Shown: positions 8,788 to 17,728, counted from the first letter of the stretch. The stretch is DNA of 64,000 nt from Halolamina sediminis (GCF_001282785.1 NZ_CVUA01000001.1:868001-932000); one strand, 5' to 3'. A program made the numbers and translations. The notes: generated from the sequence alone by a model not told the origin.

Positions 8788-8878
8788 TACCGTGCGTTCC
8801 CGCTACGCGGGCAAAAAGGGCGCGCTCCCGGTCCGGGGCGGCGCACACTCTCTTTACCCTGCCCGCCGAAACACGCCC

Positions 8879-9319
8879 GTGCCCGACCTGCTCGACACGT
8901 ACATCGAGAACCGCGAGCGCGTCCAGCCGACCGACGCCAACAACTACGGGACGGCCCACGGGGGGTTCGTCACCAAGTGGATGGACGAGGTGGGCGCGCT
9001 CTCGGCGATGCGCTTCGCGGGCGAGAGCTGCGTCACCGCCTCGATCGACCAGATGTCCTTCGAACGCCCGATTCCCGTCGGCGACACCGCCGTGATCCGG
9101 GCGTACGTCTACGATGCGGGGCGAACGAGCGTCCACGTCAAGCTCGAAGCCGACCGGGAGGCGCCCCGAACCGGCGAGCGCGAGCAGACCACCGAGTCCT
9201 ACTTCGTGTTCGTCGCCGTCGACGACGAGGGGACGCCTCAGCCCGTGCCGGAGCTCACGACCGGGAGCGAACGCGGTGAGCGGCTCCGAAAACGGGCACT
9301 GGACGGCCGCAACGACTGA
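8879..9319 (+). CDS. Acyl-CoA thioesterase, YciA/ACOT hot-dog family
   Basis: 146 residues from GTG 8879 (PDLLDTYIENRERVQPTDANNYGTAHGG). The family active-site helix is clear: NYGTAHGGFVTKWMDEVGALSAMRFA, with the catalytic Asp in WMDEVG. The second strand set (SIDQMSFERPIPVGDTAVI) is the usual substrate-binding face. It hydrolyses acyl-CoA to free acid and CoA. The reading frame is open 60 codons upstream, but the hot-dog domain begins at this GTG and a TCTTTACCC box lies about 26 nt before it. It is divergent from the Cys-motif gene at 8787. Confidence 0.85.
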   Translation: MPDLLDTYIENRERVQPTDANNYGTAHGGFVTKWMDEVGALSAMRFAGESCVTASIDQMSFERPIPVGDTAVIRAYVYDAGRTSVHVKLEADREAPRTGEREQTTESYFVFVAVDDEGTPQPVPELTTGSERGERLRKRALDGRND

Positions 9320-9386
9320 CCAGAAACCCGGTCACGGCTCGCCGATGGCGGGCGGATAGACACGTGGACCGGGAGGAGAACGGCCG

Positions 9387-11588
9387 TCAGACCGACTCCA
9401 CGTCACTGATCTCGAAGCGCGCGCCGCCGGCGTCGCTCTCCGTTACCGAGATCTCCCAGCCGTGCGCGACGGCTAGCTGCTTGACGCTCGCCAGCCCGAC
9501 CCCGTGTTCGCCCTCCTTCACCGTGGTACCGATCTCGAACACGTCGTCGCGCTCCGCCTCGGGGATGCCGGGCCCGTTGTCGGCGACGTAGAACCCCTTC
9601 GGGAGGTCGCCGACGGTGACAGTCACCGTTCCCTCGCCGTGTTCGATGGCGTTCTTGAGGAGGTTCTCGAGCAGGCGTGTCAGCGCGCCCTCGTCGGCGT
9701 GGATCGTCCGGTCGGTCTCGACGGCGAGCGTCGCCCCCGCAGTCTCGAGGGCGTCCCACGCCGAGCGACTCGCCGCCCCGAGGTCGACCGCGGTCACGTC
9801 GGTCACGAGTTCGCCCTCCCGCATCACGCCCGCGAGGTTGCCGATGAGCTCGTCGAGGCGGTCCAGCGCCGCCTCGGCCTGTTCGAGATGGTCGGTCTCG
9901 CCGCTGTCGCGGGCGAGTTCGAGCCGCCCGCGGACGACGTTCAGCGGCGTCCGGAGGTCGTGTGAGAGCACGCTGGCGAACTCGTCGAACTGCGCTAGCT
10001 GTCGTCTCAGCCGGCGCTCGCGCCGCTGGCGGTCCCGGATGTCCCGCCCGATCCCGGCGACGTAGACGTTCCCGTCGTCGTCGACGATCCGCCGTTTCCG
10101 GAACTCGAAGGGGACAGTGTCGCCGTCTTTGGTCAGGATCGGCGCCTCCGTCGTCGCCGACCCGGTCTCGAGGGCGCGTTCGATATCCGACTCCACGCGC
10201 GGGCGTACCTCCGGCGAAAACAGTTCCAGCGGCGACATCGAGAGCAACTCCTCGCGGCTGTACCCGGTCACGGTCGCCTGCTCGCCGACCCGCACGATGT
10301 TGCCCTCGGGGTCGAACAGGTAGAACACGTCGTCGAGCACGTCGAGCGCGTAGTCGAGCAGGTCCTTCGGCACGTCGGGCGAACGGGCGCGCTCGTGGCG
10401 CTCGGTCGTGTCCCGGATCACCTTGAGGAACCCCTGGTGGGTCCCGTCGTCGTCGAACACGGCGGTGATGAGCGCTTTCGCCCAGAACCGCGACCCGTCC
10501 TTCCGGACCCGCCACCCCTCGTCCTGTACCGACCCCTCGGCCAGCGCCGTCTCCAAGAGCTCGTCTGGGTAGCCGATCTCGGCTTTCGCCTCGGGGTAGA
10601 ACACCGAGAAGTGGCGGCCGAGAATCTCCTCGCTCTCGTACCCACTGAGCCGCTCGGCGCCGCGGTTCCAGCTCGTGACGAACCCCTCGGTGTCGAGCGA
10701 GAAGATGGCGTACACCTCGACGGCGTCGATGAACTGTTCGAAGCGTCGGCGCTCCCGTTCGAGCGACCGCTCGACCTCCTTCTCCTCGGTGATGTCCTGT
10801 ACCAGACAGAGCAGGGTTCCGTCGTCGGTGTAGGTGAGCGCGTGGTCGACGACCAGTCGCTCGCCGTTCTTTCGCTGCTGGACGCTCTCGCCGCTCCAGC
10901 GGTCGTTCTCCGGCACCGACGGCAGGATATCCTCGTGGATCTGCTCGACGTGGTCCTCGGGGTAGAGGATCTCCCAGTGCTCGCCGACCATCTCCGCGCG
11001 GTCGTAGCCGTACACCTCCGCGTAGGCGGCGTTGACGTACTGGAACGTCCCCTCCTCGTCGAGGAACGCGATCCCCTCGCGGGCGGTCTCGATCGCCGAG
11101 AACCCCCGCTCGACCTCTCGGGTCGCGTAGTGCTGCTCGACGGCGTTCTCGACGCGGTGGGCGAGCACGGTGTACTGGTCGGTGCCGCGCTCCTTCTGGA
11201 GGTAGTCGGTGACGCCGGCGGAGATGGCGTCGCTGGCGATCTCCTCGCTCCCCTTCCCGGTGAACAGGATGAACGGCACGTCGAGCTCTCGCTCCCGGAC
11301 CGTCTCGAGGAACTCGAGCCCGTCGCGACCCGGCATCTCGTAGTCACTGACGATACAGTCGACGGCGGCGTCGTCGAGCCGTTCGAGCGCGTCGTCGACG
11401 TTCGTCTCCGTGAGGACCTCGAGTGCCCGGCTCTCCCGTTCCAGGTAGATCGACACCAGTTCGGAGAAATCGGGATCGTCGTCGACGTGGAGCACCGTGA
11501 TCGCGCGCTGCGCTGGCTCCTCCCGGCCGCTGTAGCGCTGCGCCTCTGTCGACGGATGCATGAACAACTGTTGGAGAACGAGCGGCAT
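9387..11588 (-). CDS. Hybrid sensor histidine kinase: REC - three PAS - HisKA - HATPase
   Basis: 733 residues from ATG 11588. In order: receiver domain (VLHVDDDPDFSEL, phospho-acceptor Asp in VDCIVSDYEMPGRDGLEF, K in FTGKGSEE); three PAS domains, each ending in a PAC-like D-x-T/R-D pattern (LVQDITEEKE, VIRDTTERHE, GIGRDIRDRQ); HisKA with phospho-acceptor His in FASVLSHDLRTPLNVVRG; HATPase with N box ENLLKNAIEHGEG and G box VADNGPGIPEAERDD. There are no membrane helices, so the sensor is cytoplasmic. A receiver placed first means it can take phosphate from another kinase. ATGs at 11612 and 11561 are alternatives; a CATAAAC box centred near 11635 supports 11612 or 11588. Confidence 0.9.
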   Translation of the reverse strand: MPLVLQQLFMHPSTEAQRYSGREEPAQRAITVLHVDDDPDFSELVSIYLERESRALEVLTETNVDDALERLDDAAVDCIVSDYEMPGRDGLEFLETVRERELDVPFILFTGKGSEEIASDAISAGVTDYLQKERGTDQYTVLAHRVENAVEQHYATREVERGFSAIETAREGIAFLDEEGTFQYVNAAYAEVYGYDRAEMVGEHWEILYPEDHVEQIHEDILPSVPENDRWSGESVQQRKNGERLVVDHALTYTDDGTLLCLVQDITEEKEVERSLERERRRFEQFIDAVEVYAIFSLDTEGFVTSWNRGAERLSGYESEEILGRHFSVFYPEAKAEIGYPDELLETALAEGSVQDEGWRVRKDGSRFWAKALITAVFDDDGTHQGFLKVIRDTTERHERARSPDVPKDLLDYALDVLDDVFYLFDPEGNIVRVGEQATVTGYSREELLSMSPLELFSPEVRPRVESDIERALETGSATTEAPILTKDGDTVPFEFRKRRIVDDDGNVYVAGIGRDIRDRQRRERRLRRQLAQFDEFASVLSHDLRTPLNVVRGRLELARDSGETDHLEQAEAALDRLDELIGNLAGVMREGELVTDVTAVDLGAASRSAWDALETAGATLAVETDRTIHADEGALTRLLENLLKNAIEHGEGTVTVTVGDLPKGFYVADNGPGIPEAERDDVFEIGTTVKEGEHGVGLASVKQLAVAHGWEISVTESDAGGARFEISDVESV

Positions 11589-11688
11589 AACCGTGGGGGA
11601 GTAATCCCGCATCTCGGCGCCGCGTGACACGTTTATGTTTGCCGAATGTAATTTCCGCGGAGGGTGACCGACGCGGCGGCGATCGGAG

Positions 11689-12423
11689 CTATAGTTCGGT
11701 CCAGAACCGTCGGACAGTGTCGGCAGGCCTGACAAGCGCTTGGCGGACGTTGGCGGCGACCCCTTCCGGGTCGGCGACGACCCGGCGTGTGGCGGGCAGG
11801 ACGCCGTGTTTGAGGCTCTCCAGGAGTTTGATTGAGAGCCCGCCGAACGCGGGCACAACTCCAACGATCGCCGGCAGCGCCCACAGCAGCGTGAGCCGCG
11901 ACAGCGCCTCGACCCCGAGAAACGTGTCTGGGACCCACAGTAGGGCGGCCGGAAGGAACAGCCACGCGGCGAGTCGCAGCAGTCGGTTCGCGCGTCGGCT
12001 CCACCGGCTCGTGTCGTCGTGTTCGCGCTCGAAGCGCTCGCGGCGCTCGGCCTCGGTCTCGAAGTCGAGCCGTGCGAGCGAGGCGGTGTCAGTCGGGCTC
12101 CCGGCGGCGACCGTCGCCCGCGTGTCGGCCCGGTCGACGATGCGGTCCCGGTCCAGTCCGCGTACTTCGGCGAGTCGGTCGAGCAGCACACGGCCGTCGG
12201 CGAGCGCCGTCACCAACGTCTCGTCGTCGATGCCCTCGACTGCGCGGGCGAACTGCTCGTCGGGGTAGTCGTTGAGCCGACTCAGGTCGCAGACGCCCGC
12301 GGCGAGTCGCTCGCGGATGCGACGCTCGTCCCGGCTTCGGCTGTCGTCGTCGAGGTCGTCGAACTCGTTTTCGATTCGCCGTCGCTGGGTCTTCGTGAGG
12401 AGGGACGCGGAGTCCGCAGGCAT
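11689..12423 (-). CDS. Conserved haloarchaeal membrane protein
   Basis: 244 residues starting MPADSASLLTKTQRRRIENEF. The first 130 residues are soluble, charged and helical (RIRERLAAGVCDLSRLNDY). Two membrane segments follow at about 150-170 (LLRLAAWLFLPAALLWVPDTF) and 178-200 (LLWALPAIVGVVPAFGGLSI). The Arg-rich basic tail (PATRRVVADPEGVAANVRQ) should be cytoplasmic. The N-terminal layout recalls small haloarchaeal regulatory proteins with a sequence-repeat helical domain, but I name no family. The next gene upstream on the same strand is the CPBP protease, 38 nt away. Confidence 0.7.
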   Translation of the reverse strand: MPADSASLLTKTQRRRIENEFDDLDDDSRSRDERRIRERLAAGVCDLSRLNDYPDEQFARAVEGIDDETLVTALADGRVLLDRLAEVRGLDRDRIVDRADTRATVAAGSPTDTASLARLDFETEAERRERFEREHDDTSRWSRRANRLLRLAAWLFLPAALLWVPDTFLGVEALSRLTLLWALPAIVGVVPAFGGLSIKLLESLKHGVLPATRRVVADPEGVAANVRQALVRPADTVRRFWTEL

Positions 12424-12461
12424 ACCCACCCCCTGCAGACGTGTCACCTTATCTTCGTTGC

Positions 12462-13214
12462 TCACAGCCCGAGCAGCGCCCCGACCGGGATCGTCCACGA
12501 GATCGCGTGTGCGGCGACGGTGACCGCGAGGTTGTCGGTTCGTTCGTACGCGAATCCCCACACGACGCCCGGGACACACGCCCTCACGCCCCACCGAACC
12601 GCCCCGACGATCCCCGTTCCGGGGGTGAGGAAGCCGACGAGCAGGTGCATCAGCCCGAACAGGGCACCGGCGAGGAGCACGCGCTCCCGCGTCGAGAACG
12701 CTTCGCGAAGCCGGCCGTGGATCAGGCCGCGGTACACCAGCTCCTCCGCGGGCGCGGCGAACAGGTACAGTCCGACGAACAGCGCCGGCACGGCGGCGGG
12801 GTGTTCGTACAGCGCGAACGCCTCGCCGTGGCTCCCCGTCGGGCCCATCCCGACCGCCGCGAGCGCCGCCCCCGCGAGCGTCGAGAGCAGCGGCACGGCG
12901 ACGATCACGGCGACCACCCACGCGACGTCCGGCAGCGTCGGCCAGCGCACCCGAACGTACCGACCGAGGTCGTCGCGCGTCCACAGGTACAGCACTGCGA
13001 ACGCGGCGAACCCCAACTGGATCTTGTGACCGCCGAACTGGTCGCCCGCGACGGTGCCGGCGAGGCCGAGGCCGGCGAGCACGGCGTCGAGCGGGAAGAG
13101 GATGAGCCCGACCACCCCCGCCGCGAGCCCGCCGAGACAGACCCCCAGCGCTCCGACCGCGGCCCGCGGTCGACCGTCACTGGCCGACAGGCCGAGACGA
13201 TCGATACCGGTCAT
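12462..13214 (-). CDS. CPBP family intramembrane metalloprotease
   Basis: 250 residues with about seven membrane helices. The CPBP/Abi signature is intact: EELVYRGLIHGRL gives the E-E-x-x-x-R motif, then LFGLMHLL supplies the third-motif histidine and VTVAAHAISWTI the last. Relatives are CAAX prenyl protease-like enzymes that cleave near the membrane face, some linked to bacteriocin immunity. The substrate is unknown here. A 217-nt gap separates it from the TrmB-type regulator gene on the same strand. That gap holds a short GCCGCAAATGCGGC hairpin near 13351 and no gene. Confidence 0.85.
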   Translation of the reverse strand: MTGIDRLGLSASDGRPRAAVGALGVCLGGLAAGVVGLILFPLDAVLAGLGLAGTVAGDQFGGHKIQLGFAAFAVLYLWTRDDLGRYVRVRWPTLPDVAWVVAVIVAVPLLSTLAGAALAAVGMGPTGSHGEAFALYEHPAAVPALFVGLYLFAAPAEELVYRGLIHGRLREAFSTRERVLLAGALFGLMHLLVGFLTPGTGIVGAVRWGVRACVPGVVWGFAYERTDNLAVTVAAHAISWTIPVGALLGL

Positions 13215-13432
13215 GGGTTGCAGACGAGACGGCGCAGACTGATCAGATCGTGTCGCTTCATTCCGACTCCGGCTCGTCGCGGCGTGACGAAAAAGGGGGG
13301 AGACAGTTTACGGCTGGTACGCCGATAGCGGGGAATAATGGACGTTTTAGGCCGCAAATGCGGCGTATCGTCGGGACGGCCGGAACGGGGGCTAGGGGCG
13401 TGGTATCTCGATACCGCGGTCGCGGCGTGGCG

Positions 13433-14218
13433 CTACCGCTCCTCAGAGAGCGGGACTGCCCTCTTCCAGAGCTCTTCGAAGTGGCGCGCGAACGTATCGA
13501 CGACAGCACCGTCCCGGACAGCGACGACGCCGAGTCGGTCACCGTCCGCCAGCGGATGCGGCACGTCGACTGTCGCGGTCGCGTCGTCGAGCACGTCGAA
13601 GGAGAGGTTGAGCTCCGGCAGCACGCGGACGGCGTCGTCCGCGCCGAAGCGCTCGAACGTGGAAGCCGGAACTGCGTCGAGCGCCCGTTCGCTGAGGAGG
13701 AGCGAGAGTCGAACGTCCGACTCGGCGCCGGCGAAGAACGCGTCCACCTCCCGTTCGAGCGTCTCCCACGACGCTTGCTCGTACGGCGGCCCGACGACCG
13801 CCTTCACCGACGACGTGGCCGTCCCCATGTGCTCCCGAAGCGCCGTCTGCATCTCCTCGCTCCCGAGCGAGCCGAGCCAGACGTGCCCCTCGGCCGGCCG
13901 ACTCGGGAGGAGGTTCGACCGGACGCTCGCGGCGACCTCGCGGTACCGCGCCCACTCCTCCCGGAGTTCGACTGCCCGCTCGGCCAGAAGCGTCGACACG
14001 GCCGTCTCCGGATCGACCGCGGCGTACCGCGCTGGCTCCGTCGATTGGGACCGGACGAGCCGGCGTGTTTCGAGGGCGGCCAGCACGTCGTAGATCCGAC
14101 CTCTGGGGACGCCGCTGGCGTCCGAGAGGTCGGCTGCGGTCGTCGCGCCGGTGACGAGCAGCGTCCGGTACGCCTGCTCCTCGTAGCTGGAGAGGCCGAG
14201 TTCGGTGAGTTCCGTCAT
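13433..14218 (-). CDS. TrmB-type HTH transcriptional regulator
   Basis: 261 residues, starting MTELTELGLSSYEEQAYRTL, the standard opening of TrmB proteins. The winged HTH covers about residues 1-75 (TTAADLSDASGVPRGRIYDVL). A coiled segment follows, then an effector-like domain (VWLGSLGSEEMQTALREHM ... SSVKAVVGPPYEQ) of the phospholipase-D-like or C-terminal TrmB class. It is divergent from the SMR gene across 200 nt that contain an AT-rich GAATATATCC at about 14340. The placement suggests it controls that efflux pump or itself. The ATG at 14218 is chosen because the HTH begins there. Confidence 0.82.
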   Translation of the reverse strand: MTELTELGLSSYEEQAYRTLLVTGATTAADLSDASGVPRGRIYDVLAALETRRLVRSQSTEPARYAAVDPETAVSTLLAERAVELREEWARYREVAASVRSNLLPSRPAEGHVWLGSLGSEEMQTALREHMGTATSSVKAVVGPPYEQASWETLEREVDAFFAGAESDVRLSLLLSERALDAVPASTFERFGADDAVRVLPELNLSFDVLDDATATVDVPHPLADGDRLGVVAVRDGAVVDTFARHFEELWKRAVPLSEER

Positions 14219-14418
14219 GTTGGGGAAGCGGGGGCGAGACGCCGCACCGACGGTGCGACGCGGCCGACTCGGTGGCCACGTCGAGCGCCGTCGGCGGCGC
14301 GTCCATCGGCGTCGATCGGGACGGAGGTGGACGCGAGCGCGAATATATCCCCGGGAATCCGCTGCAAGTGACACCCCGTTTCAGAACGCCCATCGCCGGC
14401 GACGAGCCAGCCCCGCCC

Positions 14419-14751
14419 ATGCACCCGTACGTCGCGCTCGCCGGTGCGATCCTCTCCGAACTGGTCGGGACAACGGCGCTCAAACTCTCCGAGGGGTTCA
14501 CCGAGCCCGTGCCGAGTCTGGGCGTCGTCGTCGGCTACGGCCTCGCGTTCTACCTCGTGTCGCTGGCGCTCGAAGAGCTCCCGATCGGGGTCGTGTACGG
14601 GACGTGGGCCGCCCTCGGCGTTGTCGGCGTCGCGGCGATCGGCGCTATCGTGTTCGAGGAGCCGGTCGATCTCGCCGGCGTCGTCGGCCTCCTCCTCATC
14701 GTCGCCGGCGTCTACTGCGTGAACGTCGTCTCCGAGATGGCGGCCCACTAG
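14419..14751 (+). CDS. Small multidrug resistance (SMR) transporter
   Basis: 110 residues and four membrane helices, the standard SMR size. The proton/drug-coupling glutamate is at residue 14 (AGAILSELVGTTALKLSEGF), exactly the EmrE Glu14 position. The helix-3 aromatic (YGTWAALGVVG) aligns with EmrE Trp63. The G-rich fourth helix (AGVVGLLLIVAGVYCVNVVS) is intact. As a dual-topology dimer it would export cationic compounds or guanidinium-like substrates in exchange for protons. The single gene, with no paired paralogue, fits a homodimeric EmrE or Gdx type. The divergent TrmB-like regulator may control it. Confidence 0.9.
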   Translation: MHPYVALAGAILSELVGTTALKLSEGFTEPVPSLGVVVGYGLAFYLVSLALEELPIGVVYGTWAALGVVGVAAIGAIVFEEPVDLAGVVGLLLIVAGVYCVNVVSEMAAH

Positions 14752-14829
14752 CTCCCGTGCGCGCCGCCCGTCCCGTCGCGATCCTGCTTCTGCTCGTCCG
14801 GTGTGACTCACCTCGACGACGGGGAGCGG

Positions 14830-16410
14830 TCACCCCCGGATCTGCCGGCGGCGTCCGACGACTGCGGCGAGCAGGAGGAGCGCCGTCGCGACAGCCACCC
14901 GCAGCGGCGTCCCTTGCGCCACCGACTCGGGGTGTGCGGCGACGAAATCCAGCGCGTACACGCCGTTCATCGGGCCGAAGTACCACAGCGTTAGGAACAG
15001 CACTTCGAACGCCCGAGGCGTGTCGAGCCAGATCCCGCCGGCGAGGGCGAGGGCGGGAACGAACAGCGCGCCGACGAGCACTGCTCCGGCGTCCGCGAGC
15101 ATCCCCGACGCCGCCAGCGAGCCGAGGACCCCCGCTGCGGGCACGAGCGCGACGACGACGCCGGCGAGGTAGACCGCGCCGAACTGCCCCAACGGGTACG
15201 GCGCGGTAAACACGAGTTCGGCGGTCCGGTGCCGTCGCTCGCGAACGCCCAGCCCCGCCCAGACGGGGAGCCCGAGCAGCCACGCGACCGGCAGGACGAA
15301 GCCCCGAGCCGGGCCGATCGGTGCCAGCGCCCCGGCGACGACACAGCCCGCGATTCCGAGGTACCACCACCAGCGCTGGCCGCGCAGCGCCATCCGAAGC
15401 TCCGCGCCGAGGAGACGCAGCTGCGGCAGCGGCCTCGGCGTCGGTTCGACGGCCGTGAGGGCGGTGTCCGGCGTGACGGCCGTCTCCGTTCGGCTCGTCT
15501 CGGCGCCGTCGTCCGCCGACTCGTCGTCGCTGGTGAGCGTCCCGAACGTGCGATCGAACAGGCTGGGCGACCGCTCGAAGCGGTCGAACGCGACGACCGC
15601 GAGGCCGAACGCGAGCGCGGCGGCCGCAAGCGTCGGCGCCCGGCTGAGGAGTTCGGCGGCCCCCCACTCGACGCCGTTCCACGTGAACGTCGTCACGCTC
15701 CCCGGGTCGCCGGTGAACGCGAACGAGCGGCTCTCCAGCCCCGTGGAGTCACCGCCCGCCGCCCTGACCATGCTGTTTCGCACGACGGCGAGCCCGGTCG
15801 GCCCGTAGGGGGCGCTCGTGGAGAGCGACATGACGGTGAACAGCGTCATCGACCCGAAGAAGTAGAGCACGGAGCCCGCCGTCCCGCGGAGCGGGTGGAC
15901 CGTCTCGGCGAGCACGGCGGCGGCGGCGACGAACGCCATCGCCGGCAGCGTCAGCACGACGAACGGCGAGACGATCGCCCAGAGGTCGAACGCGCCGGTG
16001 CCGTGGAGCGCGTAGCCGGCGATCGTCGCCAGCACGAGCAGCGCCGTCACGACCGCGAGAAGCGACACGTAGCCCAGCCACCGGCCGGCGAGATACGTCG
16101 CGTCCCGGATCGGTGAGGTCGCGACGAGTTCGCCGACGGCCGTCTCGCGGTCCCGGGTTATCGCTCCCCGGATCAGCGAGAAGCCGAACACGAACAGGAG
16201 GAACGTCCCCATCACCGCGACCATCCCGCCGAACCACGCGGCGTTCTGGACACCGGTGTACTCGGTGGCGACGACCAGGTACGTCTGCTCGGAGGTGAGC
16301 GTCTGGGCCAACCACGCGACCAGCAATGGGACGACGAGGTACTTCGGCGAACGGAGCCGCTGGCGCAGGTCCGCGAGCGCGACGTGGATCACTGCACGGC
16401 CGACGCTCAC
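14830..16410 (-). CDS. ABC-2 type exporter permease
   Basis: 526 residues with about twelve membrane helices in two halves joined by an acidic cytoplasmic linker at about 280-330 (TLTSDDESADDGAETSRTE). The first half has SLIRGAITRDRETAVGELVATSPI, the coupling region typical of NosY/GldF-like ABC-2 permeases. The second half repeats the pattern as GVRERRHRTAELVFTAPYPL. Such double-length permeases act with one ATPase to export lipids, polymers or drugs. The ATG overlaps the stop of the ATPase gene (ATGA). The cargo is unknown. Confidence 0.85.
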   Translation of the reverse strand: MSVGRAVIHVALADLRQRLRSPKYLVVPLLVAWLAQTLTSEQTYLVVATEYTGVQNAAWFGGMVAVMGTFLLFVFGFSLIRGAITRDRETAVGELVATSPIRDATYLAGRWLGYVSLLAVVTALLVLATIAGYALHGTGAFDLWAIVSPFVVLTLPAMAFVAAAAVLAETVHPLRGTAGSVLYFFGSMTLFTVMSLSTSAPYGPTGLAVVRNSMVRAAGGDSTGLESRSFAFTGDPGSVTTFTWNGVEWGAAELLSRAPTLAAAALAFGLAVVAFDRFERSPSLFDRTFGTLTSDDESADDGAETSRTETAVTPDTALTAVEPTPRPLPQLRLLGAELRMALRGQRWWWYLGIAGCVVAGALAPIGPARGFVLPVAWLLGLPVWAGLGVRERRHRTAELVFTAPYPLGQFGAVYLAGVVVALVPAAGVLGSLAASGMLADAGAVLVGALFVPALALAGGIWLDTPRAFEVLFLTLWYFGPMNGVYALDFVAAHPESVAQGTPLRVAVATALLLLAAVVGRRRQIRG

Positions 16411-17363
16411 GACAGATCACCGGTCGTCGCCGCGTCGTCTCCCCCGAGCAGGTCGAGATACGCCTCTTCGAGGGTGGGCTCGACGGCCGCCGCGTTCGCG
16501 GGCGGGTCCGCAGTCACCACACGCGCGTGGACGCCGTCGCTACGCCGCATCGTCGTACTGACGAGGTACTCCGTCTTGAGCGACTGGAGGTCGTCGCGGC
16601 TGACGACGACCTCCCAGACCCGGCCCGAGACGTCGGCGAGCAGCCGCTCGGGCGTCGTATGCGCCCGCAGGCGGCCCTCGTCGAGGACGGCGACCTCGCT
16701 GGCCGTCGACTCCACGTCGGAGGCGATATGCGTCGAGAGGACGACGACGCGGTCGTCGCCGAGCGAGGAGAGCACGTTCCGGAAGCGCACGCGCTCGGCG
16801 GGGTCGAGGCCTACCGTCGGTTCGTCGACGACGAGGAGCTCCGGGTCGGTCAGCAGCGCCTGTGCGATCCCGACGCGCTGGCGCATCCCGCCGGAGAACC
16901 CACCGAGCCGCCGGTCACGGGCGTCGGTCAGGTTCGTGAGTTCGAGGAGCTCGTCGATCCGCTCGCGGGATCGGGAGCCGTCGAGGCCCCGGATGGCCGC
17001 GAGGTACGAGAGGAACTCCTCGGCAGTGAGGTCCGGGTAGACGCCGAACTCTTGGGGGAGGTAGCCGACCCGCTCGCGGACGGCGTTCGGCGATTCGACC
17101 ACGTCCGTCCCGTCGAAGGTGACGGCTCCCTCGGTCGGTTGGAGGTACGTCGTGAGGATACGCATCAGCGTCGACTTCCCGGCGCCGTTCGGCCCGAGGA
17201 GGCCGATCACGCCCGGGCCGAGGTCGAGGGAGACGTCTCGAACGCCCCACACGTCGCCGTACTGCTTCCCGACGCCGTCGAGTCTGAGTCGCGTGTCACC
17301 GTCGCGTTCTCCGGGGGGTCGATCCGTCCCGACGCCTGTGGAGGGGGAGTCTGCGGGGTCCAT
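16407..17363 (-). CDS. ABC exporter ATP-binding protein
   Basis: 318 residues. All nucleotide-binding motifs are present: Walker A LLGPNGAGKSTLMRIL (about 55-70), Q-loop GYLPQEFGVYPDLT, signature GGFSGGMRQRVGIAQALL, Walker B ELLVVDEPTVGLDPAE and switch His in VVVLSTHIASD. A C-terminal regulatory segment of about 90 residues follows. It drives the permease encoded next. TTATTAG at 17388-17394 lies about 27 nt before the ATG, a likely TATA box for the two-gene operon. The upstream flank on the other side is the tRNA-scar region. Confidence 0.93.
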   Translation of the reverse strand: MDPADSPSTGVGTDRPPGERDGDTRLRLDGVGKQYGDVWGVRDVSLDLGPGVIGLLGPNGAGKSTLMRILTTYLQPTEGAVTFDGTDVVESPNAVRERVGYLPQEFGVYPDLTAEEFLSYLAAIRGLDGSRSRERIDELLELTNLTDARDRRLGGFSGGMRQRVGIAQALLTDPELLVVDEPTVGLDPAERVRFRNVLSSLGDDRVVVLSTHIASDVESTASEVAVLDEGRLRAHTTPERLLADVSGRVWEVVVSRDDLQSLKTEYLVSTTMRRSDGVHARVVTADPPANAAAVEPTLEEAYLDLLGGDDAATTGDLS

Positions 17364-17458
17364 CGTCCAAGCCGCGTGACTCCTCGTTATTAGCTGTTAA
17401 CAACTCCCCTCGTGTCAGCCCACCGCCGAAGCATGGTCTGCGTTGGGAAAACGTAGAA

Positions 17459-17521
17459 GCCGGAAGGGATTTGAACTACAGTCGTTCCGCTACGCTCCAC
17501 TCCCTAGTTCAAATCCTTCCG
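17459..17521. repeat. Inverted tRNA-Lys tail pair A (integration scar candidate)
   Basis: CCGGAAGGGATTTGAACTA (17460-17478) is followed about 25 nt later by its inverted copy, TAGTTCAAATCCTTCCGG, with one base missing. The arm matches the T-arm/acceptor end of tRNA-Lys (CCGGAAGGGATTTGAAC in the minus-strand gene at 23670-23743). The pair could fold as a long hairpin. It lies outside the present element, about 180 nt left of its end. No complete tRNA is present. Confidence 0.75.
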
Positions 17522-17590
17522 GTGATCGTTCCACACGCGACGCGGTCGACTCGCTGGCGATCGTCGGTGTTGCGTCGCCGAAAATGTCAC

Positions 17591-17661
17591 GGGCCGGAAG
17601 GGATTGTGAACTACGCCGAGACTCGCTTCGCTCGTCTTGCCTTGTTCAAATCCCTTCCGCG
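17591..17661. repeat. Inverted tRNA-Lys tail pair B (integration scar candidate)
   Basis: GGGCCGGAAGGGATT starts at 17591 and continues as GTGAAC, with one extra base compared with the tRNA tail. About 30 nt later GTTCAAATCCCTTCC (17644-17658) is the inverted copy. The spacer contains CTCGCTTCGCTCG, similar in style to the pair A spacer (GTTCCGCTACGCTCC). The full acceptor end GGGCCGG is kept on one side only. The best reading is an older, decayed attachment-site copy; a terminator-like fold is another possibility. Confidence 0.75.
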
Positions 17662-17700
17662 ACGCTCTCGGTTTCTCACGTTCGTTCGAAACACGAGAAG

Positions 17701-17728
17701 CGGGCCGGAAGGGATTTGAACCCTCGAC
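17701..17728. repeat. Left attachment site (28-bp direct repeat of tRNA-Lys 3' end)
   Basis: These 28 bases are identical to 23670-23697, the 3' end of tRNA-Lys (discriminator, acceptor strand, whole T-arm and the variable-loop edge). Identity stops at both sides. Just inside lies a stem GGCGCT-TTC-AGCGCC (17736-17750) enclosed by CCTCC/GGAGG (17731-17735/17759-17763), which may be an integrase arm site or remnant. The integrase gene starts 80 nt further on. Confidence 0.9.

Noticed and set aside
11589-12191. Histidine kinase extended upstream to 12191
   Set aside because: The extra sequence is antisense-like (Ser/Arg/Thr-rich) and overlaps a better membrane protein gene; the receiver domain starts only near 11530.
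14219-14418. A further gene between the TrmB-type regulator and the SMR pump
   Set aside because: Frames here are extensions of neighbouring genes without starts; the gap has an AT-rich box and looks like a divergent promoter region.
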